Counted from the stretch's first letter, positions 23,907-37,374 are shown. The stretch is DNA of 64,000 bases from Pelecanus crispus (GCF_030463565.1 NC_134656.1:129001-193000), one strand, 5' to 3'. Program-made: numbers and translations. The notes: generated by a model from the letters alone, not told the origin.

Positions 23907-26900
23907 CTACAGCAGCCGGTGAAGGTCCTGGAAGTTGAGCAGGTTGTTGGCGGTCTCGGACCAGGCCGGGTGGGTCGCACCGTCCATCTCGGGGGCGAGG
24001 CTGTTGCTGCTGTCCAGAGCGTGGTCTGCGCCCCCGATGACTGCGTGGCATTCAGGGCACCTGCTCCTCTCCATTGCCCCCCCACATTCCCCAATCACAT
24101 AGATATGCCCATTTTTGCACTTGAACCAGTGGCCACGGGGACAGCCAATAGCACTGACAATCTGCACCCGCTCAGCTTCCGAGATCCCCAGCCCTGACGC
24201 AGGCAAGGCAGCACAGAGCCTCTCCAGGTCAGCCTTCACTGCAGCCTCATCCTCCTCTGTGAATTTCTTTGTCCCTTCCAGGATCTCACGTGCACTGGCA
24301 ATCTCTGCTGCAAGCGCTGGGGTGATCATCCCGCTTGCACCTTTGCACCTTGCCAAGAGGCTCAGCAAATAGGTCAGTCTCTGGATCTCAGACTGCAGGT
24401 CCGAGAGCTCCTGTCCTGTAAAACTGAGGCGTGGCTTATCCAGCCACTCCTGGACTTCATCCAGGCGCTTTCTCAGCCCTTTCCTCTCACTCGCCTCAAT
24501 TTTGCTCATAGAATTGGTTAGGTCTGCTACACGTTCGTAGAAGTTAAGCTGGTTCTCAATTAGTCCAATACTCTTTGTGGAGAGATCAGAAGCTTTTAGT
24601 TTATCTTCTAGCATAAGGTACTTCAGGGGTAGATTCCTCCGCAGAACAGCATTCCCCATCAGCGCAGCCTGCAGTCTTTGTCTGTTAGACTCAATTTCTT
24701 GTACTGGGCCTTGGATTTTCTCTTTCACCTTTTCTATCTCATCTAGCCGCCTTTTCACAATGGTGCCATATCTCAAATTCTTTCTGATAGGTGTCTGACA
24801 GATAGGACATACCTTCAGCTTGATGACATCATCATCTTCATCCATATAATGGTCAAGGCCTTGGGACTCAAAGACATGGCCACAGTCTTCAAGCTGTACA
24901 AATCGAGCATCTGGGTCTTCCTCAAAGCCAAAAAAGATCTGGGTGAGTTCCTCACGGTCACAAACAAGGCACTTCTTCGGGCAGGGCTCTCCACACAATC
25001 CAGTACAAGGATGACCACAGCGCAGTAGCTTAGCACATGGTATGTTGCAGCGAGGCCTATTGCATGGTTCAGAGCAAAGATTAGTACACTGATAGTGCTG
25101 GCACCGCCACTCGCATGGCTCGGTACATGGAGAACAGCGCTCTCCACATCTCTTTTTACACCTACTGTGGATACAGTGGTTCTGACATTCCAGCTGACAG
25201 GGAGGGCATTCTGTAGTACAAGGCTGCTGACACTTGTGGGCACAGACCAAGAAGCGCTTGCATGGGCTGTTACATGGCTTATGAAATCTTCCTTCAAAGC
25301 AGGTATGACAGGAACCTGAGCATACGTGACCACACTCCAGTGTGACAGAACACTTAGTCTCACATTCCACAGGCTTCTCATGTTTCATCTCCTCGGTGAT
25401 CCAGCATTTAACTTGCTGATTGTGGCCACATTTCAGTGTGACTGTAACCAGTGCAGGACACCGCTCAGTGCATTCCTGTCCGCAGAATCTGTTGCACGTG
25501 TGCCCACATTTCAACTTTTTCTGGCAAGGTTCTTGGCAAAGAAACTCACTGTCTGGAGTAGAACATGGCACCATCTGCAGGTGGCCACACTTAGAAATAG
25601 TTTTCTCTACTATCACCATGCATGGTCCACAGGGCTCATAACATGACCGTGGACAGCGGTGCCCATCTGCACAAAGCACCTTTTGACAAGGCTTCAGACA
25701 CTGATACTCTTTGTGCTGTGTGTCATATGGGTGACATGCCCTTGTGCAAACATGTCCGCAACTCAACCTAAATTCACAGGGACGACTACAGCCTCCTTCT
25801 GGGACTTTGCTGAAGTCTGCTGCTGTAGATACCAGTGTCTTGGTTTCAGGGTGGTTTTGACAGCAAAGCACCAATGAGCGGCCAATGTGACCTTTCTCCC
25901 GAAGGGTGTGAATGATCTTGCTCCAGAGAGGAACCTTGCCAAGCATTCTCATATTTCCAATACAATACAGCCCTTTCTTAGCTCTGGATAATGCTACGCA
26001 TATCCGATTAGGGATCTGTAAGAATCCAGTTCTCTCCTCTTTGTTGCTCCGCACGAGTGACAGCAGAATAATATCATTCTCTTCCCCCTGGTACTTATCT
26101 ACTACATGAACTTTCACACCTGCAAAGATCTTGGCTGGCATGAGCTTACGCAGACAGAAAAGCTGTCCAGTATAAGTAGTGAGAATGGTGATCTGAGAAG
26201 GCAGATAATCCTGACACAAGAAGTATTTGCACAATTCCACTACAAACTGGGCCTCATGTGGGTTCTGGTGGCTTTTCCCTTCCTGGATCTCTTGCTCAGG
26301 AAAGTCATGTTCCACAAAGAATAGGTTAGATAAGACCCCCTGAAACAAGAGAAAGGAATGTCAGAAACAAAATTTTAGCTTCCGTCTTTAGCAGCCTGTT
26401 TGCATGTCCCTGATTATCCACTGACAGGAGGACTCTTGAGAGGAGTACAGTAGGCAGTTACTGCATACTTAGGCGATTTCCTCTTAGATTTCCATAGCAT
26501 ATTCATCAGATAGGAATGTAAGCGTATTAATCACATTTCAGCTTATTAGTGACATTCCAGTATCCTAATATGAAATCAGTTCCTGTGGATGATTTTATTC
26601 CCTATCTTTTCAGAGTTGTTTCTACTGTACCTTTTCAGGTTGTAGAAAAGAGAAGATTAAGTGCTAGCAACATTTCTCAAAGCGTCATAGTTCCATTTAA
26701 CATTCATGAAAAATGTCTTGTTTTGGCCATGTGGGAAAAAGACAGTAGGTTATCAGAGTGCAGGGCTTAGCGCTTGCCTAAAACTGCCTAGCAAAAAACA
26801 TGCCTTCTCTGCTACTACAGTAAAACCATAAAGAAGCAAGGAGGATTGCTTTTCCACCAGGAAAACTAGGAACACTAGGGACTCCAGTAGTCACTTACCA

Positions 26901-29900
26901 GCTCCAGGGGTGTAGAGTTGTCTGCTCACCTGTTCAAAAATTCCATCTGCCTCGAGTAAGCGGGGACATTTATTTTTTTTGCTTATTAACTGGAATTCTT
27001 CTACCCATAAGAAATTCTTGGGCTGCATGCCAAAACCCAGAGACTGTTTTTATCAGGAAAGAACGGTTTTCATAGATCAAACACAGATCTCTGGTTTTCC
27101 AAGGTGTCCATAATGGCATAGTGTCCACTATTGTACAATTTAATTCAGTGATCACCTATGTTGGTTATTGTACTAGATGGGAAGATTCAATTTTGATGCC
27201 TTTTGTTATCTCAAGTTTCTTTTAAGGCCAGATGGAACCATAAGATTCTCCAGAATAGCTTCTCATAGGAGAAATGGGGTAAAATTTTGTGGTCTCCTCA
27301 GTTGTGTGTTTTGGGTGGGGTTTTTGTTGTTGCTTGGGGTTTGGGGGTTTTTTGTTTGGTTTTTTTCTTTAACTAAAGCATCTTCTACAAAATACTTGAT
27401 CTGGATTTCAAGATACCAAAGAGGACCAGCCACTTTCCCAGATAGCTTAGTCTAGTAATTAAATCATCTTCAGTATTAATTTTCTCATCTGGCTTTGGCA
27501 TTCTGCTGTAGTTTTCGGGATGCTTTCCTCATCCAGTTCAAGAGCTTTTGACTAATTAGTACTGTCTTTTCATGAAGAGAGATTTACGTAAGCTAAGCTA
27601 CTGTAATCCTCTTTCAGTAGCTACGTCCAATTCTTTCTCCCAGGGTATTCAGTCACTTGTGTCTCAGAGATCCAAGGCCTAGCTCTTCTAGAGCATAGCA
27701 GTGTAACCTTGGCTCAGACTTCTGGGGAAATAGTTAACGCTGTGACAGAGAGCTGCGAGCAAGTCTGCAGAACAGAGCTATGCAAGATAAGAAGGGTAAA
27801 ATTACAGACAGAGTTATTTGTTAATAGTTCAAAGATGCAAGAAAAGCACCAACGTGGAGAGATACAAAATTCTAATTAGGGTGGGAAAATACAAATCAGA
27901 AAACAGGGAGTTAGTGTTAAGATGGAAACTCAGTAACATTAAGGAAGAAGCAGAGGCTGACGCTTCTCCCAACTGATACCTGCCTGACTACAGCAAAGAC
28001 TCTTCAAGTGTCTTACAGTGTGGCAAGCATAGTAATGCTTGTAACTTACTAAATTCTAGCTGTTTATTGTGCATGTTAGCCAATAAGTGATTGCTTTATA
28101 CTTTTAAGCTGAACAGATGTTGTTAGCAGATGTTGTGTGTTGGTAAAATGCCCAAAGAGCGAACCCAAGGAAGGAGGGTTCCAGTAATCAAGTCACCTAT
28201 CTTACACTGGAGTTTCACATAGTATGCTTTAAGTCTCTCATTTAAGATCTCTTCCTAGCTTTCAATCTCCTACAGTTCTTTTGGTCCCTCTTCCATTTTT
28301 CACCGTTCTTTTAAAGTCATCAGTACTGGATCCATTTCCAGTGTCCACCATCACTAATGCCAGAAGAACTACAAATTACTTGCCTAATTATCACACATTT
28401 CCTTGTTTCAGGTATAAATTTCAACAACTGAACTTGATCTAAGAATTTGAAATCCTTGAACACTATATTTTACAGAAACTCATTTTAGCCAGTAACCAGG
28501 GAAAAAAGCAATTGCTTGGATTGCTGAAAACTCACTTTTATGTTCTCATACTTCAGGACAGAGGGATGGTTCTCCAGCTCCTGGTATATATGAGGACTGA
28601 GAAGCTGGGCAATTTCAGGACGCATGCGGTGCTGAAACACAAAGCAGCTTTATCAGTCTTGAGGAAGGAGCACCATATTTCCCCGTCAATATCCTGTTGT
28701 TCCACTGTACAGACTGTGGCTGAATACAAGACAAGGATGACTTTCCAGTAAGAGTCAAGAAGGGAGCACCTCCCAATCCCTACCCTCCCCCGCCCCATCG
28801 CTGCCACCACCAGCAATTACAGGGGGAGTACTAGCAGAGTGTCTTCAAGAAAATCATTTGGCAAGGTTGTTGTAGTAAGAATGCTGGTTTCGGTGCAAAT
28901 CTAAGAACACTGTTATAGATAATGAAAACCAGCACCTCACCCTAACCACTCCATGAGCTCATCTAGGTAGTTTTAATACACGGCTGCTGGAGGTAGAATT
29001 AACTTCTCCAGGCACCAAGATAGATGATTATAGCAATTTAGCAGGAAGCAGCCTGAGAAGATTTGTGCTGTCAGTCTCCAGAGTTCTGAAAGTTTCAGGT
29101 GCCATAATAAGCCACATTCATTGCACTAAAACATTTGGGAACCTCGGTGCTGCGGATGACACCACTGAATAACTGGAAATATACTGGAACACTGCTTGTG
29201 GCAGTTTGACAGCTCTTACCATTCTTCTCAGGAATTAAATAGCATATTATTTTCTTTTAGGCTGCTCTGAGAGTAGAAATATAAACTTAAGTGTACTACA
29301 AACTTAAAACAACCTAAATGCAAATGCAATGGAGTTTTGTTTTGGGTTGGTGGGGTTTTTTTTGTTTGGTTGGGTTTTTTACAGCTCTTCCTCACTTGGT
29401 ATTTCAGACGGACAAAGGGGAAATCAACTTTCACCAGCCGTTCAAAGAGAGAGACTTCCAGATTGAAGTTCTTGGCCAGGTCATATACATTTGCACTAGG
29501 CTGCAGCTGAAAGAGAAGGGATAGGAGGTCCATGTTTTAGCACTTTTTCCATGTATTAGTAAGATTTTTCACTCATCTCTCTTTCTGTCACTGGTCCCCC
29601 ATAGAAAGGCCAGAGACTGGATTCTTGCAGAAGCGTTAAATATCCAAGTTAGACACAGTCACAATGGAAGTGGATACAGTACATGTAAAATCATATCAGT
29701 TAAGCCAAAAGACAAGTCCCACAGGAGCTCTACTCCAAAATGACAAGAGACAGAATCTATGGTATCTGTGGAAGCTGGGGAGAAGTAAGTCTTGGCAACC
29801 TTTCACATATGGTGTTTGATTAAAAGGTTCTAGTTCATCTGCACACCGGTTAGAGGCATTAGTCACGGATGTTACCTGCTGGTGATCTCCAATGAGGATG

Positions 29901-32900
29901 AGATGCTGGCAAGCTTTGCTCAGAGTAGTAATGGTGTGAGCCTCAAGCACCTCTGCTGCCTCTTCTACAATGACAATTCGCGGCTCTACTTTTTGCAAGA
30001 TCTGACGGTATTTGGCAGCACCTGAGCAAAGAGAGAAGATAAACCTTAGTAGAATATAATTATAGGCAAGCATTATGACAAGAATTTTCAGGGAGGGGAG
30101 TAAGCTGTGTCCCAGAAAAGACTGGGGTTCTTCCCAAGATTCCCCATTTGAAGACTCAGCTTTTTGAACTTTAAAACAGCACCATACCAAGCATGGCTTC
30201 TATATGAAGAGTTATTAGGGAAGGGAGGTGGGGATTAGAGTCCTATGCCTGCCTTGCCTCTTTCCCGATGCTCTCTTCAGACATAAGATACCTACTCAAT
30301 ACATTGATCAACACACATAAATAAACCTAAAATTGTCTCTCCAAAGGGTCATATTACAATGACCTTTACACTGTCATCACCGGAAGGTGATGTGAGGATA
30401 GCAGTGCAGATATTAGCTGTGCTTTACTCAGGCACAAGAAGTGAAGCATTTCTGCTAGAAGAATGCTGCTCGAGATGGAGGGAGTGCAAGAGCACACAGA
30501 AACTGCTCATGCAGTTAATTGACAACTTGCACAATAGCCACGTTTGCAAAGGGAGTCAGAGATTAAGAAGGCTGCAGACTAATGCAGAGCCTGACCCAGG
30601 CTGTCAAGCAGCACAATACCGATCTTTTGGCAACAAGGTCCTTTAACCATTACTGGATGCAGTACAATACTGGTTTGCTTCCCAGCTGCTGTGCACCTGT
30701 AGTTGTCATCCCCACAACTTGGGCCTCCTTGAGAATGCAGAGATCTTCCTGCAGCCGCAGTTCTGTCAGCCTTTCTGCTGCTGCCTGATACTGCTGTTCA
30801 TGCTGCAGAATCCTCCGTCGAATAAACCCCTGATAGGTCTGCAGCCAAAGCCTGAGAAGAAAGTGCCATTAATCACACTCAGCAAGGGGAACAGAATAGA
30901 GATCCAGAAGTTCCGAGTCGATTCGATTCAAAACTTGCTCTGTGTCTTTTGGGCAAGAGATTACTAGCATCTGTACTTAGTCCCAAACACACACAGTGGA
31001 GATGACAGCACTGCCTGTGCAATACAGGGAAGGTAGGAACAAGCACGTTCAAATAAGGAGCTGAACAAATATGGACAGAAACACTGTGGCTTGACAGAAA
31101 GAGTTTGCAAACTGGAACAGTCCTAGGAAATGTTTGCCTGACAGACCCTGCAAAATAGCTTTGTCACCTGTAAAGCCTCCAGCGGGAGCTCAGATCAAGT
31201 TGCCAGAGATCTTGAATAGCCTTGGCCTCCAACTCTGTCATTGCACTCAGTTTACGGAGCTCAACCTTCATCTTCTGCTTCATTTTCTTCCTCTGGGCAG
31301 CAGTTATCTGCAGGAAAATAAAGCTCCCCAATAAGCAGTTACAGCACAAAGATTCCTCTATATTAGCATCCCCATGTTGTTCTTTACACAGTCAAACAGA
31401 GCCAGAGCGTGCTAGTGCATGCAGTTACCTCCCACTGCATAGTCTTCTGTTGTGGTTGGGCTGTTCCTTCTTCCCGGTCCTCCAGCTTCATAGCTAACAG
31501 CATGCCGGCTAGTTCATGAACAGCTCTGTGCTCTTCCTCCTTCCTTCCTTGAGGTTTTGCTGCCTCTTCATCCTCAATCACTCTGTCAGCTTGAATCAGG
31601 TCAGCCTCCTCTGAGATCTCCAAAAGCGCCTCTTCTGCTTCACCTTCCCACTCCTCCTCTCTCTCCTGCTGACCACCTGTGAGAGTCACCAGTCACATGC
31701 AGTAAGCCACAGCCACTCTAGTAAAATCACAGTGCAGCAGTCAGATCACTGTGTGGAAATTAAGGTTAATCTTCTTTCCACTACCTTACAGTATCATGCA
31801 TCTTTCAGTGTTTGTTAAGTAGCAGTGTCTCTTTTCTGGCACACATGCACTGCTTAGGCAAACACACCTGTAGAGGATGAGGTGGGGTTTTTTTTTTGTT
31901 TTGTTTTTTTACCTGGATTCTCAGCCCCTGTATTCTCTGCAGCATTCTGTGTGAAGGCAGTTACACCAAGGCCCAGCCACTCCAGAATCATTGAGTGTTG
32001 TGAAGGACTGTAGTAAAACTCTTCATCATCCTAATATAAGGAAAGTCAAATTAGCCAGGCCTATTGCACTTCAGAGTCTTAGGATGATGCCAAAGCAGCA
32101 CCTTGCAGCGACAGGCAACCAGGACAAGTCCCCCGAGAGACCTCCAGAGCTAGAAAGTCTGAGCAGCCTCACATCTTCAGAAAGAGCATCCCTCCTCCCC
32201 TTCAGTTTAAGAAGCTTTTATTTGGGCACTTGTATTTTTATGCTGATAAAGATCACTTAGAATCTCTGCAGTTTAAAAGAGCAAAATTTAAAGCCCCTGC
32301 CTGCCCCACCCAGTCTAGACTACTGTCACTTGGCACAGCTTGCTATTCACTCCCTCGCTTTCCTAGTAGCCAAGTGATGCTAAAAAGAAGTGCGTTTGAG
32401 GAACCTCAGACTCGTTAGCAGGAAAGGTAGTAAGCATACATTGGGACTGCTTGACTCAAAAGAAAGGGACCTCTCTTACCAGACCATTCATCAGACTGTC
32501 CCAGTGCTGGGGTGCAATGCATGCTTCCAAGTGGCGCTCATGCAGAACTCCGTATGTTGTGCACTCTAAGTGCTTCGCTCCTTCATGGAGCTCATGCTCA
32601 GCCTGTTTCATCTCACTGGTTATCTACTCACAACAAAGAGAAGGGAGGCATCATCATACTCAGAGAAACAAAGTTCAGAAACAGCAGGACAAGAAACTGA
32701 TAAAGTGAACAAGGACAGAAGAATTAAGAGGCTGACTTCAGTGTAAGACAAGGTGAAAGAACAGGTGTGGAGGAAGTTTAGTTAGCTCCTCCAATGCACA
32801 GGCCAGGCAACCCAGTCCCATCATCTCCAGTGAAGCCTGCACATACATTCACATAGGCTCTGCGGAGATGCATTGGCAAGTTGTATCGGAATTCACACTT

Positions 32901-35900
32901 CTTCCTCAGCTCCCTCAAGGTGAATTGCTTCAGGACCTCACTGCTGCTTCTGCCCCCAACACGTACTATCCCATGTTTCTGGAATGTGTATATTCCTGGG
33001 AATGAAAAAGAAATATTAGTACTGTAGAGGCAAGCTCTGTTTTCTGCAGTATGACAAAGGGTAGGGAGAACACCCTTTGTCCGCAAATGCTACACTGGAT
33101 CGGTCTGAGTGACGTTTTCTTCTGTGTATAAATGGGGCTAGAGTCACTAGACAAAGCCAAAAGGCCAGATAATCATGCCAGAAGATGGACAGAGTAAGAG
33201 TTACAGTATTTCTTCCTGACCCTCCATTATACTTGTCAGGCACACTTACCTTCTAAGAACTGATCCAGCGCATGGTTAGTGTAGCAGACTATAAGGATGG
33301 GAGACTTCTGGACACCACTTTGCCACGCATGCTTATTAGTTAAGAGAGCCTGAACAATCTTCAAACCAACATAAGTCTTCCCTGCAAAACAAGCTCAGAA
33401 TCAGAAATCACCCTCTACAGAGTGCCTTGAAACACAGGAATCATCAAAAACAGATACAAGACTTCCTTCTAGACTGCAAATCTGGTCTGTGCCAAGAGAG
33501 CCGACCCCAGACAAAATGTAAGCAAAGTAGCATGACACTGTCTTTGTGGCCTTTAGTTGAGCAAGGCCATGCTCTGCAAGAATGCTGTCTTTGCATTAAT
33601 CCGCTGGACCTGGACCCAGGGTTTCCTCTGCCACTGCACCCCCAGCCCACTCCAATACTGGCTTCATACATGACATTTGGCAAGCACATCCACATACTAG
33701 TGGAATACAAGCAGTGGTGCTTGTTGAGTTCAGGTATCATTTAAAACAACTACAGTTAATCTTGTAATGCTTTATTCACACAGAGAATCATGACTAAACA
33801 CTCCCAACATTCTAACATGCTATGAAAACAAATAGGATTGTTGCACAGCAAGAGGCACCGTGTTATCAAAGATGGTTGAATATTTTTTCACCCCCATACA
33901 CAAGCAGAGCCAACAGTGCAGTTGGTGTCTACTTGCAACTAGGCTGGCAATGCGTAAGATCAGATATGGGTATTTGAGGACATTTTAACCTTCTCCACAG
34001 CTCATGGTAACTGGGCTAGTCAAGCATCAACTAGGCATGGGACTAAAGCTTTGGAGACAGTACAGCTGGCTTTCTCTGAAGTTAACCTCCCTAAATGGGG
34101 GAATCAAGGAGAACTCCTTAAAGGACAGAGACAAAGCAAATGTTTCTCACCAGTCCCAGGAGGTCCTTGGATAATAGCCAGCTCCTTGGTGAGTGCAAGA
34201 TTCAATGCCTGCATCTGAGACTCATCTAATCTCAAGGTTTCCATTGAAGGCCACTGCTTGGGGTCTAGAACATGGACGCTTTGCCTTCTCAAACCATCAG
34301 GGTGCACCTCTTCATCTGACAGGGGATCTTCCATCAAGGGTGCAAAGTCGTAGGCAGTATCAATTGTCAGGTATGTTGGCTTCTTCACCTGTGCATCACA
34401 TTCCACGATGTACTTCTGGAATGGGATATCTTCTTCCTGGATTTCTTGTAACCCTTCCAACACATGCCGATAGGCCTCAAAGTAGGCAGTTGTCTCTACC
34501 ATGAGGAAGGAGTCTGAGGGCTGAACCTCTGCCAACAGTGCCTGGCTCTGTGCATTAAAACATAGCTGCACGATCCCATGGGCAAGATCTGCATTATCAC
34601 GATTTGAAACAGTGGCAAAAAGGCATGTCTCAAAGTGATCTTTGGACATGCAGATCAGGGATCCATATAGCAACCGTTTGGAATTCTGCCATCGTACAAA
34701 CTTCAATGGTTTCATGTCAAACTGCACCTTGTAAACAATACCAGTTGGGGAACAGAGAGGGGTAATAATCCGTGTGTCAAAGTAGATCCTGATATCATCA
34801 AATTTTTTCTTTCTTAAACCTTTGTCCTCAAAGCTCTGCAAAAGCTCCAAGATACCTTCCCTTAAAGGCCTTACAAAGTCTTCTCTCAAAAGCCGGAAAT
34901 GGGTGTCAAGATAAATGCTGGTGCTCTCATATCTTCCAGAAACAATATTGGGACGTAGAAAGGGTTTCTCATCATGGTGTACCTCATTATATGTCGGATA
35001 AATGGTCATTGTACGATAGGTTTCTTCCTGACCATCAGTCTGAGGCTGCAGAAGAGTATAGTTATCAGCCCTCAGTGTGCCTTCACGTCTCTTCTCCTGC
35101 AGATGCTGCACAAGCATCTGGACTTTATTTAGATTCTTCTCTGTTTCTTCTGTGATGTCCACACCAGAAGCTCTCAGGGCATTTATGGATGCCGGCAAGA
35201 CTGTCAAGAGAATGGAGATTTTCTGCACAGAGCTGGCTGGGAAAATACTGATCAGGTCCTGAAGAAGTAAAATGATGTTGCTAATATGCACAGGGTACTG
35301 ATGACGTACAGCAGGGACTGCTTCTGTTATCATGTCAGACACATACTGTGGCAGACAGATCTTGAGAAAGTTGGACTCCTTCACCACTCCAAGAAGCTGT
35401 TGGACACTCTGTCTGTCCATTCGGGAACTGCATGCTTTTCGAAGCACCTGGCAAACGAGCTGAAGGAAATTGGGTTTCATAGTCATTTGGGAAAGAAGTT
35501 CCTTCAAACCCGAACTGGAAGCAAGTGTGATGACAACTTCTGAAGGGTCTTTCTGGAGGAGACTTTCTAGGAATTTATAGCCAATCCTTTTGACTTGCTG
35601 AGGCTGCTCACCGAGCTGGGCACCACCTCGGGTAGGGCTCGGGCAGAAATGAAGATTCTCCTGAGATTGCATCCTTCTTCCCCTGCCTTCATTTTCTTGC
35701 CCATTCCTCAGCCCCCTAGCTCTTTCCTGGGCTTGTCCGCCTTGATAATTCCTTCCCCTGCCCTCATTATCTTGCTCATTCCAGGGTCCTCTGGGCCTCT
35801 CATGTGTTTGTCCACCTTGATACCTCCTTCCCCTAACTTCATTTTCTTGCTCATTCCAGGGTCCTCTAGCCCTCTCATGTGCTTGTCCACCTTGATACCT

Positions 35901-37021
35901 CCTTACTCTACTCTCATTTTCTTGCTCATTCCAGGGTCCTCTGGGCCTCTCATGTGCTTGTCCACCTTGATGCCTCATTCTCCTTCCCTCATTCTCCTGT
36001 TCATTCCAGCGTCCTGCGGCTCCACTGTTGGCCTGTCCACCTTGGTTTCTTGGTTTATTCTTGCTTGACTGAGGAACTCTCCAAATCCAACCACCAGATC
36101 TCTCCCCTCTTTGTCCAGGTAGAACAGTATAATTATTAGCTTGGGGGCTTTCCCCTAACTGAGCTGCCTGGCCTGACACATTATTTGTTCTGTTTCTGCC
36201 TCTTCGTATAAAGCCAGTATCCCAATGATCTTCATGTCCTTAAAAAAAAAAAAAAAAAAGACACTCCTTAATTGTAAATCAACCACATTAACCTGCCTCT
36301 CAACACAAATGCACGAGCATTTTGGCCTGACAGTCAGCATATTTTGGACATTTGGCATCAAGTTAGAAAACTACCATTATATTTGCACCCAGATTTTCAA
36401 ACTGCTGTTTCCTTTATACCCCTTTTTCTAACTGCTAAAAAGAGTGCCATGCCTAGAGTTCACTTAAGCTGTTAAGCCATGAAGACACTAAAAAAACTAA
36501 ACTCTTTTCCACAGAAAAGAAAGCAGAATTAAGAAAGGCCAAAGATGGGAGTTTCCTGCATAGGACAGGATTTCCCCAGGAGTTAGCTGTCATTGGAAAT
36601 TATGACAAAGGCAGCAGCAGCTGACTTTGACTGCACATAGCACAGTTAAAACACGGAACCTTCCGGACAAAGTCCAGCCTCTCAGAGTAGCAGGAAGCAT
36701 AGACCATACAGACTTTGTCACACCCTCAACAGAATACTTAGGGAAGCACTGAGTACTAGCAGAAACAGTTAGCAAAGAGATTGCTGCAGTGCGTCATCCC
36801 CTCACGGCCCCAGCCAGACTCCAGGGGCAAATAAGGAAATGCTAGAATTTAGGCTTGAGGAAATTTCACTACACACAGGCAAGGAAGGAGCGGATCCCCC
36901 CTGTACCAGCACCATCCCCCAGGCCTTCCACAGCCTTCCGCCCTGCATTCACCAGACGACCCTCACCTCTCCCTCCAGCTCGGGGCTGCCGGGAGCAAGG
37001 CTCCTGCCCAGCGGCCTCCAT
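23907..37021 (-). CDS. ZNFX1: NFX1-type zinc-finger-containing protein 1 (SF1 helicase, antiviral RNA sensor)
   Basis: ZNFX1 is an interferon-induced, mitochondria-associated dsRNA sensor and UPF1-like helicase. Thirteen coding exons on the minus strand: 36967-37021, 34151-36238, 33250-33381, 32847-32995, 32480-32623, 31913-32030, 31429-31676, 31168-31307, 30697-30851, 29876-30021, 29396-29506, 28536-28631 and 23907-26339. Phases close, giving 2004 aa (human 1918). Exon 1 encodes 18 residues from ATG. Helicase motifs: Walker A GPPGTGKT split by the exon 2/3 junction, EEAA box in [42 protein letters not shown] and ALSRAKKG. The last exon carries repeated Cys/His NFX1 fingers (such as [10 protein letters not shown] and [10 protein letters not shown]) and the C-terminal [16 protein letters not shown] finger. 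The N-terminus holds a 25-residue tandem repeat, and the acceptor of exon 2 is an almost pure T run. Confidence 0.97.
35667..36041 (-). repeat. ZNFX1: 75-bp coding minisatellite (5 units) in ZNFX1 exon 2
   Basis: Five head-to-tail units of 75 bp encode a 25-residue repeat with the core [15 protein letters not shown] followed by a charged NE-G-R-Q tail. The middle units are closest to each other and the outer ones more diverged, as expected from unequal exchange. The frame is kept throughout. The repeat is hydrophilic and low-complexity, lying before the conserved [18 protein letters not shown] region, so it is likely disordered. The human N-terminus in this place, as I recall it, is not a regular repeat. 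Confidence 0.93.
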
Positions 37022-37176
37022 CGCTCGGCCCGGTGACTCCTCTGCGGGGCGTCGCAGCTCTCCGGGACGAGGGCACCGCTCAGCTCCTGCACCCGAGCAC
37101 AGGCGCCGTCGTGCTCAGCGCCGCTGCGCTCCCGGCACGGCCCGGGAACCGCCGCGCCTACCCCGCCACCGACGAA

Positions 37177-37189
37177 AGTTTCACTTTCC
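37177..37189 (-). promoter_or_regulatory. ZNFX1: Interferon-stimulated response element (ISRE)
   Basis: AGTTTCACTTTCC fits the AGTTTCNNTTTCNC-type ISRE consensus. On the ZNFX1 strand it reads GGAAAGTGAAACT, with the two GAAA cores bound by IRF/ISGF3. It lies about 155 bp upstream of the ZNFX1 ATG and 350 bp upstream of the DDX27 ATG. ZNFX1 is an interferon-stimulated gene in mammals, so this site is the likely reason for such control here. Occupancy is inferred. Confidence 0.8.
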
Positions 37190-37283
37190 AGTTCCCCGCA
37201 AGGCCCGCCCCGCCGCCCCCGCCCCCGCCCCCGCCCGGGCCCAGCGGGCCGCGCCCTCCGCCCTCGCCCGGCCCCGGACCTCA

Positions 37284-37374
37284 CCCTCGCCCTCGCCCTC
37301 GCCCTCGCCCTCGCCCCCGGCCCCGGCCCCGGCCCCGGCCCCGGCCCCGGCCCCGGCCCCGGCCCCGGCCCCGG
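37284..37374. repeat. Hexanucleotide repeats (CCCTCG)5 then (CCCCGG)10
   Basis: Five units of CCCTCG (37284-37313) lead, after one C, into ten exact units of CCCCGG (37315-37374). CCCCGG is the complement and rotation of GGGGCC, so the minus strand reads as a GGGGCC tract able to form G-quadruplexes. It stands between the ISRE and the DDX27 start. Confidence 0.97.

Noticed and set aside
23127-24094. Long arginine/alanine-rich frames over the CCNDBP1 promoter
   Set aside because: GC-rich shadow frames over exons 1-2 of CCNDBP1 and the end of ZNFX1. No conserved protein is encoded.
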